Shown here: positions 53,989 through 63,578 of the stretch, piece by piece | Layout: each line of letters starts with the position of its first letter | How positions within the stretch are numbered: position 1 is the first letter of the stretch | NCBI GenBank assembly: GCA_910575245.1 | Contig: CAJTEN010000017.1 | Coordinates: 1-64,000, forward strand | DNA from: Clostridia bacterium | Lineage (GTDB): Bacteria > Bacillota > Clostridia > Lachnospirales > Lachnospiraceae | Direction: 5' to 3' | Length of the DNA: 64,000 bases | The notes under the pieces: generated by a model | Told to the model about the DNA's origin: nothing | What the model saw: the letters and a program-made list of their open reading frames with translations, nothing else | The model's database searches: none | Position numbers and translations under genes: made by a program

Positions 53989-54678
53989 CTATTCCGTATC
54001 CGTATCCGTATCCGTATCCGTATCTTCGCCTGCTATTGTAACAAGATCTTTCATCTTGCTGATGTACTTCTCGATTCCCTCTATATAATCGTCAGTCAGG
54101 AAGGACTTCTGATAGTCATCCATGCCTTTATAGATTTCCTCAAGCTTCTCCACGTTTTCCCTGTCCGATATGCTCAGCAGGCCAAGTTCCGGAAGCTTCC
54201 TGTAGAGGTTCATAAAGTCAACTGCCACACCATATGCCTCCAGATATTTCTTATCTGCCACAGTAGTCAGGTCATCCAGAGAATAAGGCTCTCCGCCAAT
54301 GGATAAGTAAGCCTTGCCGTTCTCGTAGATTACATAATCCACATTCCCCTGTACCGTTCTGGTTCTGCCCTCACTGTCTGTCACATCCAGCAGTACTGTC
54401 TGCCCGATCAGGGAGGATGCCCTGGAAAGCTCCAGTGTCGCGCTCATGTTCTGCATCTGCTCCAATTCGGAGAAGGTTGCAAACTGTGCAATATACTCTG
54501 TGTTGGAAGTCGGTTCCAGAGGATCCTGATACTTCATCTGTGCCACCAAAAGCTGCAGGAACGCATCCTTATCCAGATTGGAATTACCTGCTTTCTTCTT
54601 TTCCTTTTCCTTCGCCAGCGATTGTACCGAATTGCTTTCTACAAATTTACCGTCTTTTACTTCCTGTACTACACCCAT
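53989..54678 (-). CDS. flgD: flagellar hook assembly scaffold FlgD
   Basis: FlgD caps the growing hook. The N-terminal conserved region LDKDAFLQLLVAQMKYQDPL (about 35-54) and EFATFSELEQM-type sequence (TEYIAQFATFSELEQM) are diagnostic. The C-terminal portion is mostly helical and ends in five Asp-Thr pairs plus Glu, encoded by a tandem hexanucleotide. The usual Ig-like/FLgD second domain appears shortened. A good AGGAG precedes the ATG. Confidence 0.92.
   Translation of the reverse strand: MGVVQEVKDGKFVESNSVQSLAKEKEKKKAGNSNLDKDAFLQLLVAQMKYQDPLEPTSNTEYIAQFATFSELEQMQNMSATLELSRASSLIGQTVLLDVTDSEGRTRTVQGNVDYVIYENGKAYLSIGGEPYSLDDLTTVADKKYLEAYGVAVDFMNLYRKLPELGLLSISDRENVEKLEEIYKGMDDYQKSFLTDDYIEGIEKYISKMKDLVTIAGEDTDTDTDTDTE
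53994..54023 (-). repeat. five tandem CCGTAT units at flgD 3' end
   Basis: CCGTAT is repeated exactly five times in direct tandem, encoding the (Asp-Thr)5 tail of FlgD right before its final Glu and stop. Slippage would change tail length by two residues per unit without a frameshift. Confidence 0.95.
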
Positions 54679-54694
54679 TCTGTCAACTCCTTTC

Positions 54695-56149
54695 TTATGC
54701 CGTATAATCTACCGTATTACCACTTGCCTGCATCATTTCTACCGCAATACGCTCGGAATCTTCCATCTCTTCCAGGTCTTCCTCTCCGTCGATCTGGTCC
54801 AGATTGATCCGTCTTTGGCCTTTTCCGGATTTCGCCTGATCCTGTCTGGCATTCCCGTTATCCTGCGAAAGCTGTTGCCCGTACGCGTGGTTGGCGACCG
54901 TAACTTCCACCGCGTCCACCTTGATTCCCTGTTCCTCGAACTGGTTCTTCAGCTGGATCAGCTGTGTCTCTATCACCGCACGTACCGCCTCATTCTGCGT
55001 GGTAAAATGTGCCGTGACGCTTCCCTCCCTCGCCATGATCTGTACATTCAGCGTACCCAGGCTTGCGGGATGCAGCTGCAGTTCCATCGTCTGCGTGTCG
55101 GCCTTCAGGTTGATCTTCATGTAGTCCATGATCTGGTTCATGATCTCTTCCGTCTGCAAGGACCTATATTCTGCCTGAACAGGTTCCGGTGCCTCCAATA
55201 CTGCCGGTGTCTCCGGCGCCTGAAGTAAAGCGTGGCCCGCCTCATTGCCCTCCCTGCCGCTGTTGGCAGAAGCGTCTCTCTCCTGCATCTTCTGGCCGCT
55301 CTGCATTTCGTTTCTTGATGTGCCTGTCACAGATTCCTGGACACTCTTGTCACCGTCCACATCATCCACCGTCACTTTCACCTGCACCGTCTCTCCGTCC
55401 TTCTGGACAGATACGGTATAATCCTTCATGCCCTCTAAAGTTGTCTCTTCCGGTGCAAGAGTCTCTTCCGGCATGGCAGTGTCATCCTGTCCGGACATAA
55501 TCTGCTTCATCAGGGCTTCCATCTCTTCGTTGCTCAGGCCCAGTTCTTCCTGCAAGCCTTCAAGGTTTTCCGCCACAACTGCGGACAAATCCTGCAAGCT
55601 GTCATAAAGAGCCCCGTCTGTCAGGAGCGATAATTCATCCTCACTGCCGGACAGTACCAGCAGGAGCTGCTTGAGATTATCGGTGTCGAACAGCTGAACC
55701 GCGGCAAGCCCCAGGATTTCCATGGCTTCTTCCACTTCTTCCGGTGTCACATCCATCTCCTCCGCAATGTCCTGAATCAGCTCTTCTCCGGATTTCTCCA
55801 GTTTCTCCGAAACGGTTTCCGAACTGCCTGACCCGCTGTCTGCTCTGGCATCCTGTGTAATATTACCATCCGAGTCTTTCTGGACCGTATTACCTGGCCT
55901 GGCAGTATCCTGTACACCCGTCTTGTCCACAGACAGATCTTTCTGTACCGTATTCACAGGTGGTACAACCGTCTGCACTGCCGGTGTATTGCTTCCGGAC
56001 ACTCCTGTCTGCAAACCGTCCGTCTTTCCGTTCAGCTTCGTCATAACCTGCTCAAAACTTCCTTTCAGGCTCTCGTCAGCAACACTTCCTGCGGCATCCA
56101 CGCGTCCTGAAGCAAAGGCCGGCATTGCGCCCACATTGTTTACAGTCAT
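54695..56149 (-). CDS. fliK: flagellar hook-length control protein FliK
   Basis: A secreted ruler that stops hook growth and switches FlhB. The C-terminal Flg_hook domain (about 345-420) is clear: LQLHPASLGTLNVQIMAREG then RAVIETQLIQLKNQFEEQGI. The N-terminal 330 residues are low complexity, rich in Glu, Ser, Thr and Gln, as expected for a flexible ruler. Length is 484 aa. AGGAGG lies next to the ATG. Confidence 0.93.
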   Translation of the reverse strand: MTVNNVGAMPAFASGRVDAAGSVADESLKGSFEQVMTKLNGKTDGLQTGVSGSNTPAVQTVVPPVNTVQKDLSVDKTGVQDTARPGNTVQKDSDGNITQDARADSGSGSSETVSEKLEKSGEELIQDIAEEMDVTPEEVEEAMEILGLAAVQLFDTDNLKQLLLVLSGSEDELSLLTDGALYDSLQDLSAVVAENLEGLQEELGLSNEEMEALMKQIMSGQDDTAMPEETLAPEETTLEGMKDYTVSVQKDGETVQVKVTVDDVDGDKSVQESVTGTSRNEMQSGQKMQERDASANSGREGNEAGHALLQAPETPAVLEAPEPVQAEYRSLQTEEIMNQIMDYMKINLKADTQTMELQLHPASLGTLNVQIMAREGSVTAHFTTQNEAVRAVIETQLIQLKNQFEEQGIKVDAVEVTVANHAYGQQLSQDNGNARQDQAKSGKGQRRINLDQIDGEEDLEEMEDSERIAVEMMQASGNTVDYTA

Positions 56150-56389
56150 CCTCCTTCCTCCTTTCTTTCATAATCGAAGTTTTTACGCCCCGCTTGGTCT
56201 CAGGGCATCTATATATCATGCACCAGTACGGACAGACCCGCCGTCCTTCGCTGATGCAATATATAGCTGATTCATGTTTCCCCTGTCAGCATTTTGCCGG
56301 CCTCGGGAAAATCATCTCATATATTATTATATCGGTCCTGTTCCTCACTTGTGTGAGAAGCAAAACACCGCCCAGCCGCCGGAAACGTC
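56150..56389 (-). other. 240-base gap between motE-like gene and fliK
   Basis: No gene seen. It contains a TATAAT (56326-56331, minus strand) overlapping a CCGATAT that resembles a sigma-28 -10, but no matching -35 or TAAA element. A short CTCAC/GTGAG stem lies at 56344-56357. It is the largest gap inside the early flagellar genes. Confidence 0.4.
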
Positions 56390-57268
56390 TTACGAATCCG
56401 GATCCATGATCCTGGTCAGCCTGGCCGCCGTCTCACTATCCATAGCGCCTAATATGTTGCCACGGTCCTGGGCACTCATCTGGTTCAGTATCTTGGCCAC
56501 CAGATCCAGGTCATCTGTCATGGTCTCGAAGAGAGCCGCAGCCTGCTTCGGCTTCATCTCCTCATAAGTCTGCGCATATTCACTGAACACCGCATCCTCT
56601 TCGGCCTGCTGTATCACCTGTTTATATAAATATTCCGCCGTAGTAGGATCCATTGACTCATAGTACTTCTGATATTCTTCTGCCCCGGGTCCGTTCTCGG
56701 CATAGACTACCTCATTATAGAATTCCGTCCTGATCCTGTCGAAATCGACCTGTGCCTCCTCGAAAGTCCTTAACCTCTCAATCTCTGCCCTCAGCTGTTC
56801 CATCTCCTCGGAATCACTGTTGCTGGCAGACTGCGCACGTTCCAGCTCCAGTTCCAGTTCGGTAATATAATCTACCGCCTCGCGCAGGCTGGTATAGCCG
56901 CCATAGGATTCCTGCCCTTCCTCCGTTGTAGACGTTACCGCTTCCTTCGGAAGGATCATATTAAGTACCGGCACGTCCTTTAAGACAGGAGCCAGCACAT
57001 TGGAACCGAATCCACCTACGTCCAGCTTTATAAGCAGGCACAGAATAGCCAGCCAGATAGCGACAATAACAACCGTTACCAGGAAAACAGAAATTCCTCC
57101 GGGCTCATCATCCCCTGAAATCTGCTCGGAAAGTTCCCTGGCACGCTGCTTTGCTTCCTTCTTTTGCGCCTTCTGCTCCGCTTTCAGCTGTTTACGCTCT
57201 TCTTTTAACTTTTTCTTATCAACCTCGGCATCCGCCCCGGTATTTACATTCACAACTTCTTCTGCCAT
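56390..57268 (-). CDS. MotE/YlxF-like flagellar protein (MgtE-N domain)
   Basis: A 292-residue protein with a Lys/Glu-rich N-terminal tail, one transmembrane helix (about 60-82), a coiled coil (about 130-175) and a C-terminal MgtE intracellular-N-like domain (YAQTYEEMKPKQAAALFETM then QMSAQDRGNILGAMD). In Firmicutes this gene (ylxF) lies between fliJ and fliK and is thought to help the flagellum, perhaps as a stator chaperone by analogy with MotE. The start overlaps the fliJ stop by one base. Confidence 0.88.
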   Translation of the reverse strand: MAEEVVNVNTGADAEVDKKKLKEERKQLKAEQKAQKKEAKQRARELSEQISGDDEPGGISVFLVTVVIVAIWLAILCLLIKLDVGGFGSNVLAPVLKDVPVLNMILPKEAVTSTTEEGQESYGGYTSLREAVDYITELELELERAQSASNSDSEEMEQLRAEIERLRTFEEAQVDFDRIRTEFYNEVVYAENGPGAEEYQKYYESMDPTTAEYLYKQVIQQAEEDAVFSEYAQTYEEMKPKQAAALFETMTDDLDLVAKILNQMSAQDRGNILGAMDSETAARLTRIMDPDS

Positions 57269-57732
57269 TACTGCTGTTCCCCTTTTACTTTACTGCGCTG
57301 TCCGTAAGTGTAGCTGGTAAGTTCGTCCACCGCTTTATGTTCTGCGGCATTTTCTTCCCGGACAAATGTGGCGAAGGCTTTCTCCCGCAGTTTTTCATGC
57401 ATTTTACGCTGCTGCATGACTTCCTGCAGTCTTCTTCTGGCCTCATCTACAGCTTTCTGTGCCAGCGCTACCTGGCCGCGCTGTGTCTCTATCATATCAT
57501 CAATGATCAGCATGGCGTTTCTATTGTCCTTCAGATCCATGATATGCAGCCTGTCATTGCGCATCCTGCGGCCTTCTTCCAGATAAGCCGCCTTCCTGTC
57601 AATCAGAACCTGCAGCTTATCTTCCTCCTGATTCAGTCTCATCTGCGCCCTGCCAAATTCCATTTTGGCCTGGCTTTCCAACTGATACTGAATGTCTAAA
57701 AGGCTCTGCATCCTGTATACAAATTTCGCCAT
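57268..57732 (-). CDS. fliJ: flagellar export protein FliJ
   Basis: An antiparallel coiled-coil that fits in the FliI ATPase ring and moves substrates to FlhA. Its 154 residues are nearly all charged helix (FVYRMQSLLDIQYQLESQAK). Located directly after fliI (13-base gap), overlapping the next gene by one base. Confidence 0.9.
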   Translation of the reverse strand: MAKFVYRMQSLLDIQYQLESQAKMEFGRAQMRLNQEEDKLQVLIDRKAAYLEEGRRMRNDRLHIMDLKDNRNAMLIIDDMIETQRGQVALAQKAVDEARRRLQEVMQQRKMHEKLREKAFATFVREENAAEHKAVDELTSYTYGQRSKVKGEQQ

Positions 57733-57745
57733 GACCGGTCACTCC

Positions 57746-59056
57746 CTATTCTTCAAAAAGTTCCCGCAGCATATCTACAGCCTGTTCATAATCATATCTG
57801 GCATCCACTTCCTGCATCAGATATTCATTCACTGCATCGATCTTAGCGATTGCATAATCAATCTTGGAATTGCTGCCATTCTTATAAGCGCCGATATTGA
57901 TCAGATCCTCCGCTTCACTGTAAGTTGCAAGCACGTTTTTTAATTTGCCCGCCAATATTTTATGGTCTTTATCCACGATCTGTGCCATACATCGTGATAT
58001 ACTCTGCAATACGTCTATGGCCGGATAGTGGTTCTGATGAGCCAGTTTCCGATCCAGCATAATGTGGCCGTCCAGAATACTCCTGGCCGTATCCGTGATC
58101 GGCTCGTTCATATCATCACCGTCCACAAGAACCGTATAAAGCCCCGTAATAGAGCCGGTCTGTGCACATCCTGCCCTCTCCAGAAGCTTCGGCATCTCGG
58201 AGTACACACTGGGAGGATATCCTCTGGACACCGGCGGTTCCCCGCTGGCCAGCCCGATCTCCCTCTGCGCCATGGAGAAACGGGTCAGGGAGTCCATCAT
58301 CAGCAGTACATCCTTGCCCTGGTCCCTGAAATATTCCGCAATCGCCGTGGCCGTCTTGGCTGCTTTGTTTCTCTCCAGGGCTGATTTGTCGGAGGTGGCC
58401 ACCACCACTACCGAACGCTTCATGCCTTCTTCCCCCAGATCCCGCTCCACGAATTCGCGCACTTCCCTGCCCCGCTCCCCAATCAGTGCGATCACATTGA
58501 TATCCGCCTTTGTGTTGCGTGCAAACATTCCCATTAAAGTCGATTTGCCCACTCCGGAACCGGCAAAGATGCCGATACGCTGGCCTTTGCCCACAGTCAT
58601 CAGCCCGTCTATCGCTTTCACCCCAAGAGGCAGCACTTCCGCAATAATCTTCCTGTCCATAGGATCCGGCGGCGGCGCTTCCACACTGTAGGGTGTTCCG
58701 GTCAGATAATTGCCGTCAATCCTTCCCAGTCCGTCCAGTACCTTGCCCAGCAGATCATTGCTGACCGGTACCGTCAAAGGTTCCCCCACATTCTCCACGA
58801 TGCATCCGAGTCCTATGCCGTCCGTCTTATCACAAGGCATCAGCAGCGTCTTGCGGTCCTTGAATCCTACCACTTCCGCCATAATCGGCTTATACTCCTC
58901 ATTAGCCGGGTAGATCCTGCACAAATCGCCAAGCTTAGCCTCAGGTCCGGCAGACTCAATCGTCAGTCCCACCACATTCTCGACCCGGCCCTTCCTCTTG
59001 AAGAAGGTTTCGTCCATTATTCTGCTGTATTTGTCAAAATCAATTGCTGTAGTCAT
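57746..59056 (-). CDS. fliI: flagellum-specific ATPase FliI
   Basis: The hexameric ATPase energising export, related to F1-beta. Walker A AGSGVGKST is at 165-173, Walker B VLLMMDSLTRF follows at about 245-255, and the GYPPSVYSEMPKLLERAG block is typical. Length of 436 aa is normal. The ATG has only a weak site (GACGGCGG), 21 bases after the fliH end. Confidence 0.96.
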   Translation of the reverse strand: MTTAIDFDKYSRIMDETFFKRKGRVENVVGLTIESAGPEAKLGDLCRIYPANEEYKPIMAEVVGFKDRKTLLMPCDKTDGIGLGCIVENVGEPLTVPVSNDLLGKVLDGLGRIDGNYLTGTPYSVEAPPPDPMDRKIIAEVLPLGVKAIDGLMTVGKGQRIGIFAGSGVGKSTLMGMFARNTKADINVIALIGERGREVREFVERDLGEEGMKRSVVVVATSDKSALERNKAAKTATAIAEYFRDQGKDVLLMMDSLTRFSMAQREIGLASGEPPVSRGYPPSVYSEMPKLLERAGCAQTGSITGLYTVLVDGDDMNEPITDTARSILDGHIMLDRKLAHQNHYPAIDVLQSISRCMAQIVDKDHKILAGKLKNVLATYSEAEDLINIGAYKNGSNSKIDYAIAKIDAVNEYLMQEVDARYDYEQAVDMLRELFEE

Positions 59057-59077
59057 AAACCGCCGTCAACCACTCTT

Positions 59078-59959
59078 TTAGTCTTTGTTGTAGCATAACA
59101 TCCGTAATTTATTCGTTAATTCCGTAAGCTGCGTATCCACGCCACAGTCAAAAATGCCGCCGTCCGTCTCGATCATGCATTCTCCCTGTCTCAGGGTGAT
59201 ATCTTCAATGATCTCAACCGTTCCTCTGCCGGCCGCCGCACCGTCTGTAAGCTCCTGTCTTTGCATATTGACGAAAGGATAATCTTCCTTTGAAACGTGT
59301 ACAATAAAAGCCCTGCTGCTCTCCACCTGCCGCAGCGTGGAGTCTACTAAATGCACCAGGATATCTCTATTGTCTGCCAGAGCGACCCCGAAAATATGAC
59401 TGTACACTCCCGTGATCGTATCTATAAATTTCGGCTCCAGTTCATCGATCAGCTGTTCATACTCTGCTTCCAGCTGCCGCTTCTGCGCCATCAGCTTCTT
59501 CTTCAGTTCTTCCGCCTCCGAAATACCTTTCCGATAGCCTTCCTCATAGCCTTCTTTCTTTCCTTCTTCCATCGCCCAGCGCCGCTGCGCGTCAATCTCA
59601 CTCTGAGCCGCCGCTTTCATCTCGTTGGCCCGGGTCTGGGCATCATCAAGTATTTCCTGGGCCTGGGCTCTGATCTCATCTAAATCCGGAACCTGTTCCT
59701 CCGGTTCTGCTTTGATGATACCGCTTCCGTCATCACCCCGGTCTTCCAACAAAGCATCGATTTCTTCTCCCGCAAGCCCGCTGACAAATCCTGCATCCTC
59801 ATCTCCTTCATCCGAACCTTCTGGCCGGCTGTTTCTCTTCGTTCTTCTGAGAGCTTCCAGTTCCTCTAACCTGCGCTCCACCAGTTCATTCGAATCGATG
59901 ACATGCTTCTCTTCTCCGGACACCACGACCCAGCTTGCTTTATATAAATTCCTAGACAA
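59078..59959 (-). CDS. fliH: flagellar assembly protein FliH
   Basis: FliH binds and regulates FliI. The sequence has the Glu/Gln/Arg-rich helix of FliH (DDAQTRANEMKAAAQSEIDA then EGYRKGISEAEELKK) with GxxxG-like repeats, and a conserved C-terminal half. I place the start at a TTG (59959) with GGAGGTGA eight bases upstream, overlapping the fliG stop by 8 bases, giving 293 residues beginning LSRNLYKASWVV. Starting at the ATG 60025 instead would add 22 residues and overlap fliG by 74 bases, without a good site. Confidence 0.9.
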   Translation of the reverse strand: MSRNLYKASWVVVSGEEKHVIDSNELVERRLEELEALRRTKRNSRPEGSDEGDEDAGFVSGLAGEEIDALLEDRGDDGSGIIKAEPEEQVPDLDEIRAQAQEILDDAQTRANEMKAAAQSEIDAQRRWAMEEGKKEGYEEGYRKGISEAEELKKKLMAQKRQLEAEYEQLIDELEPKFIDTITGVYSHIFGVALADNRDILVHLVDSTLRQVESSRAFIVHVSKEDYPFVNMQRQELTDGAAAGRGTVEIIEDITLRQGECMIETDGGIFDCGVDTQLTELTNKLRMLCYNKD

Positions 59960-60965
59960 CGATCTCGTCACCTCCACCTCTGGAGATAACAATTTCCGCA
60001 GAGTCTTCCAGTTTTCTGATAACATTTACGATCTTCTGCTGTGCTTCCTCCACATCCTTCATACGTACAGGACCCATGAATTCCATATCTTCCTTGATCA
60101 TGGCAGCCAGACGCTTGGACAGATTGTTGAAGATCGCATTCTGTACTTCCTCATTGGAGCCCTTCAATGCAGTTGCCAGATCACCGTTATCCACATCACG
60201 CAACACACGCTGAATTGCCCTGTCATCCAGAAGCAGGATATCCTCGAATACAAACATCTTCTTTCTGATCTCGTCCGCCAGTTCCGGCTCTTCAATCTCC
60301 AATGTCTCCATAATATGTTTCTCCGTACCGCGGTCCACCGTATTCAGGATCTCTACAACAGCATCCACACCGCCGATAATGGTGTAATCCTGATTGACAA
60401 GGGAAGACAGCTTGGATTCCAGCACTTTCTCCACTTCCTTGATCACCTCCGGACTGGTCCTGTCCATAATAGCAATACGCCTCGCAACGTCAGCCTGTCT
60501 GTCAGGCGGCAGCGCCGAGAGAATCAGGGCCGACTGCGCCGCAGATAAATAGGACAGGATCAGGGCAATCGTCTGCGGATGTTCATCCTGGATAAAGTTA
60601 AGCAGCTGCGATGCATCTGTCTTCCTGATAAATTCGAACGGTTTTACCTGCAAAGACGCCGTCAGCTTGCCGATCACATCCATCGCCTTGTCGGCGCCGA
60701 AGGACTTCTCCAGAAGCTCCTTGGCGTAATTGATACCGCCTTCCGCAATATACTGCTGTGCCAGACATACCTGATAGAACTCGGAAATAACGTCATCCTT
60801 TACCTTCGGCGTAATATTCCTGGTATTGGCAATCTCCAGTGTCAGTTCCTCTATTTCGTCTTCCTTCAGGTGTTTAAAAACGTTTGCAGATCTCTCCGGC
60901 CCTAACGCGATCAGCAAAATAGCCGCCTTTTGAAGTCCGCTGACATTTTCCGCCTCCTTAGCCAT
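59952..60965 (-). CDS. fliG: flagellar motor switch protein FliG
   Basis: The torque-generating switch protein that contacts the stator. Three domains: N-terminal FliF-binding, middle with EHPQTIALILSYL (EHPQ motif), and C-terminal with charged residues (KMFVFEDILLLDDRAIQRVL) that interact with MotA. The 337 residues are normal. GGGGG near the fliF stop provides the site; the gap to fliF is 5 bases. Confidence 0.97.
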   Translation of the reverse strand: MAKEAENVSGLQKAAILLIALGPERSANVFKHLKEDEIEELTLEIANTRNITPKVKDDVISEFYQVCLAQQYIAEGGINYAKELLEKSFGADKAMDVIGKLTASLQVKPFEFIRKTDASQLLNFIQDEHPQTIALILSYLSAAQSALILSALPPDRQADVARRIAIMDRTSPEVIKEVEKVLESKLSSLVNQDYTIIGGVDAVVEILNTVDRGTEKHIMETLEIEEPELADEIRKKMFVFEDILLLDDRAIQRVLRDVDNGDLATALKGSNEEVQNAIFNNLSKRLAAMIKEDMEFMGPVRMKDVEEAQQKIVNVIRKLEDSAEIVISRGGGDEIVV

Positions 60966-60970
60966 TTATC

Positions 60971-62584
60971 CTACCCCCAGTCTTCATTCAGCCAGTTGCG
61001 CAGCAAATTCGCCGCCGCCTCCGGATTTTCATCTACGAATTTATTGATAAGCTTCCTTTCCTCTGATTCATTCTCCAGCATAATATCTTCCAGCTGCGCT
61101 TCCGGCGTGGACTGCAGCAGAGTTTCCACCGATATCTCTTCCTCTTCCTCTTCGTGTTTCTCGCCGCGCATGCTTCTGAGTACCACAAAGGCAAGCAGGG
61201 CAAGGATCACAACAATCAGCACAATCTGAATAATATCTGTCGCCGTAATGCCGGAACCTTCCGCGTCGAAGAAAATATTCTCACTGTATGCGACAAGCGA
61301 AATACTCTCTGCGGAAATTCCGGTAGCATTCGCTACCGCAGTGACAAGATCCTCTTCCACTTCCATTCTCGTGCGTTCCGAATTAGCCAGCTTATATTCC
61401 TCCCAGGAAACCCCTTCCAGATCTCCCCGTGTCCTTGCGTCCTCCTCCCGGACAATATTGTACCGGACCATGGACGCCATCAGGGAGGACTGCGCGTAAT
61501 CGATCACCCCTGCCGGTGTATTCTTGGTTGTGATCTCTTCATCAGGCAGATAATCACGGGTCTCTTCCGTTTGGGAAGAATTGCCGCCGCCATTATCCGG
61601 AAGTACATAAGTCGTGTCATCATCTCCGTTGGAATCCGTTCCGGGTATGCCGGCCACGCTGCTTTCACTCTCAGAGCTGAAGATATCTTCATGGGAGAGC
61701 ATTCCTTCCGTCCGTCCGCTGGGCGCCGAATATGTATGTGATGTGGACTGGGTGGTGGAAAAATCCATCACCAGATTCGTTGCCACTTCCACATTGTTGA
61801 ACTGATTCGTGCCCAATAACACCTTACGCACCTGATTGATAAGCTGCTTCTCTGCCTCCGCCTTGACGGAAAGCTGCGCGTTCGCCGTGCCGGTCACACT
61901 GTAATCTTCATCCCCGGAATAAAGCATATTGCCGTCATAATCCATGATCACGATATGATCCGTTGTCTCATTGCCGATGGCCGTAGCCACAGCCCGCGCC
62001 AGGGCTGCCGAACTCTCTACACTGAACTCATCCCTCAGTTCCAGGAGCACCCATGCATAAGCTTCTTCCTCAGTCGCAAGCAGCGTACCGTCATTCTGCG
62101 GTATACTCAGCTGTACCCGTGCGCTCTTGATCGCCGAGAAATTCTCGATCATGTCTTTGGCCAGATAATCCTGTAAATAGACTACATTCTTCTTCTCCTT
62201 GTCAGATTCCGTGGTCGAGAAGCTGCCCTCCGTCACCTGATCAATCGTATAGCCGGCCGCCCGGATATTGTTAGCGGCAAGAAGCATACGTGCATCCGCC
62301 TGCTGGTCACGCAGGATCCGGAAGGTAAGCGCATCATCCGACACCGTATACTTAAATTCCTCACCATCTAAAAGTTCCTTAACCTCCGCCGCCTCCGATG
62401 CCGTCTCACACTCTCTGAGAAGCACATACTGTGGCTTGGTCAACATCGACACAACGCCCACCACAGCCACGGCCACCACGGCCATACCGCATATAAGCAA
62501 TGTCTTCTGCTTCACCGTGAAACGGTTCCACCACTCTAAAATCTGATTCCCTAATTCTCTTAATCTACCTGTTAATTTATCCAC
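60971..62584 (-). CDS. fliF: flagellar MS-ring protein FliF
   Basis: FliF forms the MS ring in the membrane. Two transmembrane segments are clear, at about 27-46 and 440-460. Between them are the ring-building motifs and a low-complexity Ser/Thr/Gly stretch (about 310-345), and the C-terminal end EAAANLLRNWLNED is the FliG-binding tail. Length of 537 aa is normal. The start is GTG with AAGGAG upstream. Confidence 0.96.
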   Translation of the reverse strand: MDKLTGRLRELGNQILEWWNRFTVKQKTLLICGMAVVAVAVVGVVSMLTKPQYVLLRECETASEAAEVKELLDGEEFKYTVSDDALTFRILRDQQADARMLLAANNIRAAGYTIDQVTEGSFSTTESDKEKKNVVYLQDYLAKDMIENFSAIKSARVQLSIPQNDGTLLATEEEAYAWVLLELRDEFSVESSAALARAVATAIGNETTDHIVIMDYDGNMLYSGDEDYSVTGTANAQLSVKAEAEKQLINQVRKVLLGTNQFNNVEVATNLVMDFSTTQSTSHTYSAPSGRTEGMLSHEDIFSSESESSVAGIPGTDSNGDDDTTYVLPDNGGGNSSQTEETRDYLPDEEITTKNTPAGVIDYAQSSLMASMVRYNIVREEDARTRGDLEGVSWEEYKLANSERTRMEVEEDLVTAVANATGISAESISLVAYSENIFFDAEGSGITATDIIQIVLIVVILALLAFVVLRSMRGEKHEEEEEEISVETLLQSTPEAQLEDIMLENESEERKLINKFVDENPEAAANLLRNWLNEDWG

Positions 62585-62669
62585 GGCAACTTATCTCCTT
62601 CAGCCTTCCCCTTATTTTTCACATTCCTCACACTGCATGGGATACAGCTCCCACGAAATAAAGACAATG

Positions 62670-62996
62670 CTAAATCTGCATCTGAAGAAGTTCTCTGTAT
62701 GCATCCAGGACTTTATCCCTGATTGCCACCGTATACTGCAGCGCAGTAGACGCTTTCTGCAATGCAATACTGAGGTCATGGGCATTCTCGGTCTCCCCGA
62801 GCATCCACTTGACCTCCTCGTCCTCTGCGTCTGACAGATAATTGTTCGTCGTATTTAAATTATCGATCGCTGTATGTAATAAACTTTCAAAACCTATATC
62901 TTTATATGTGTCCGGCGTATTGGTGGCTGCAGTCCTGGCAGCCTCTTTAATCACTTCCGAAGACACGTTATGTAGCGCTGTAATATCCAAAGCCAT
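62670..62996 (-). CDS. fliE: flagellar hook-basal body protein FliE
   Basis: A 108-residue adaptor between MS ring and rod. The C-terminal QKASTALQYTVAIRDKVLDA then YRELLQMQI is diagnostic. I trimmed the start to the ATG with GGAGGA seven bases upstream; the earlier in-frame ATG at 63020 is unlikely. It lies 54 bases after flgC and 85 before fliF. Confidence 0.95.
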   Translation of the reverse strand: MALDITALHNVSSEVIKEAARTAATNTPDTYKDIGFESLLHTAIDNLNTTNNYLSDAEDEEVKWMLGETENAHDLSIALQKASTALQYTVAIRDKVLDAYRELLQMQI

Positions 62997-63049
62997 TTCT
63001 CTTCCTCCGATTATAACCATCTATTCCCCGTCATCATCCCAGCTGTTTA

Positions 63050-63499
63050 TTATTGACTATTTAACAGATTAAGCCCGGTTGTCGCAATACTCTTGCTGGC
63101 ATTAAACGCAGTAGCATTGGCCTGATAAGCGCGGCTTGCATCGATCAGATTCGTCATCTCTGTTATCGCACTGACATTGGGGTACATCACGTAACCGTTC
63201 TCATCCGCATCCGGATGGGACGGATCATATACTTTATTCCCCTCTGTCCATGTATCCTCATATACACCGGTCACCTTAACACCGGTACCGTTATAGACAC
63301 CCCGTGCCTTATTCAGCACCTGGCGGAACGGTGCCTGTGAATTCTTCTCTTCAAATACCACTACCTTCCTGCGGTACGGTGTGCCGTCCTCAGTACGGGT
63401 CGTGTTCGTATTCGCTACGTTTTGAGATATGATATCCATACGGTAGCGCTCTGCCGTCATTCCCGACGCGTTAATATCAAAAGCGGTAAACATTCCCAT
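63050..63499 (-). CDS. flgC: flagellar basal-body rod protein FlgC
   Basis: Rod subunit of 149 residues. N-terminal FDINASGMTAERYRMDIISQ then NVANTNT is the rod-family signature, and the C-terminal ITEMTNLIDASRAYQANATA then FNASKSIATTGLNLL closes the coiled pair. AAGGAGAGAG precedes the ATG. It follows flgB by 79 bases. Confidence 0.96.
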   Translation of the reverse strand: MGMFTAFDINASGMTAERYRMDIISQNVANTNTTRTEDGTPYRRKVVVFEEKNSQAPFRQVLNKARGVYNGTGVKVTGVYEDTWTEGNKVYDPSHPDADENGYVMYPNVSAITEMTNLIDASRAYQANATAFNASKSIATTGLNLLNSQ

Positions 63500-63578
63500 A
63501 ATTCTCTCTCCTTATCCCCTGATTACACAACAATGCTCCCGTCACGTTCTTGCAAACATCAGACAATAACGTATCCGT

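Noticed and set aside
56326..56335. Sigma-28 promoter before fliK
   Set aside because: Only the CCGATAT part is present; no TAAA element at the required distance.
56150..56389. Cyclic-di-GMP riboswitch in the fliK leader
   Set aside because: Searched by eye for GEMM-type conserved blocks; none present apart from a vague GGGGAAAC stretch.
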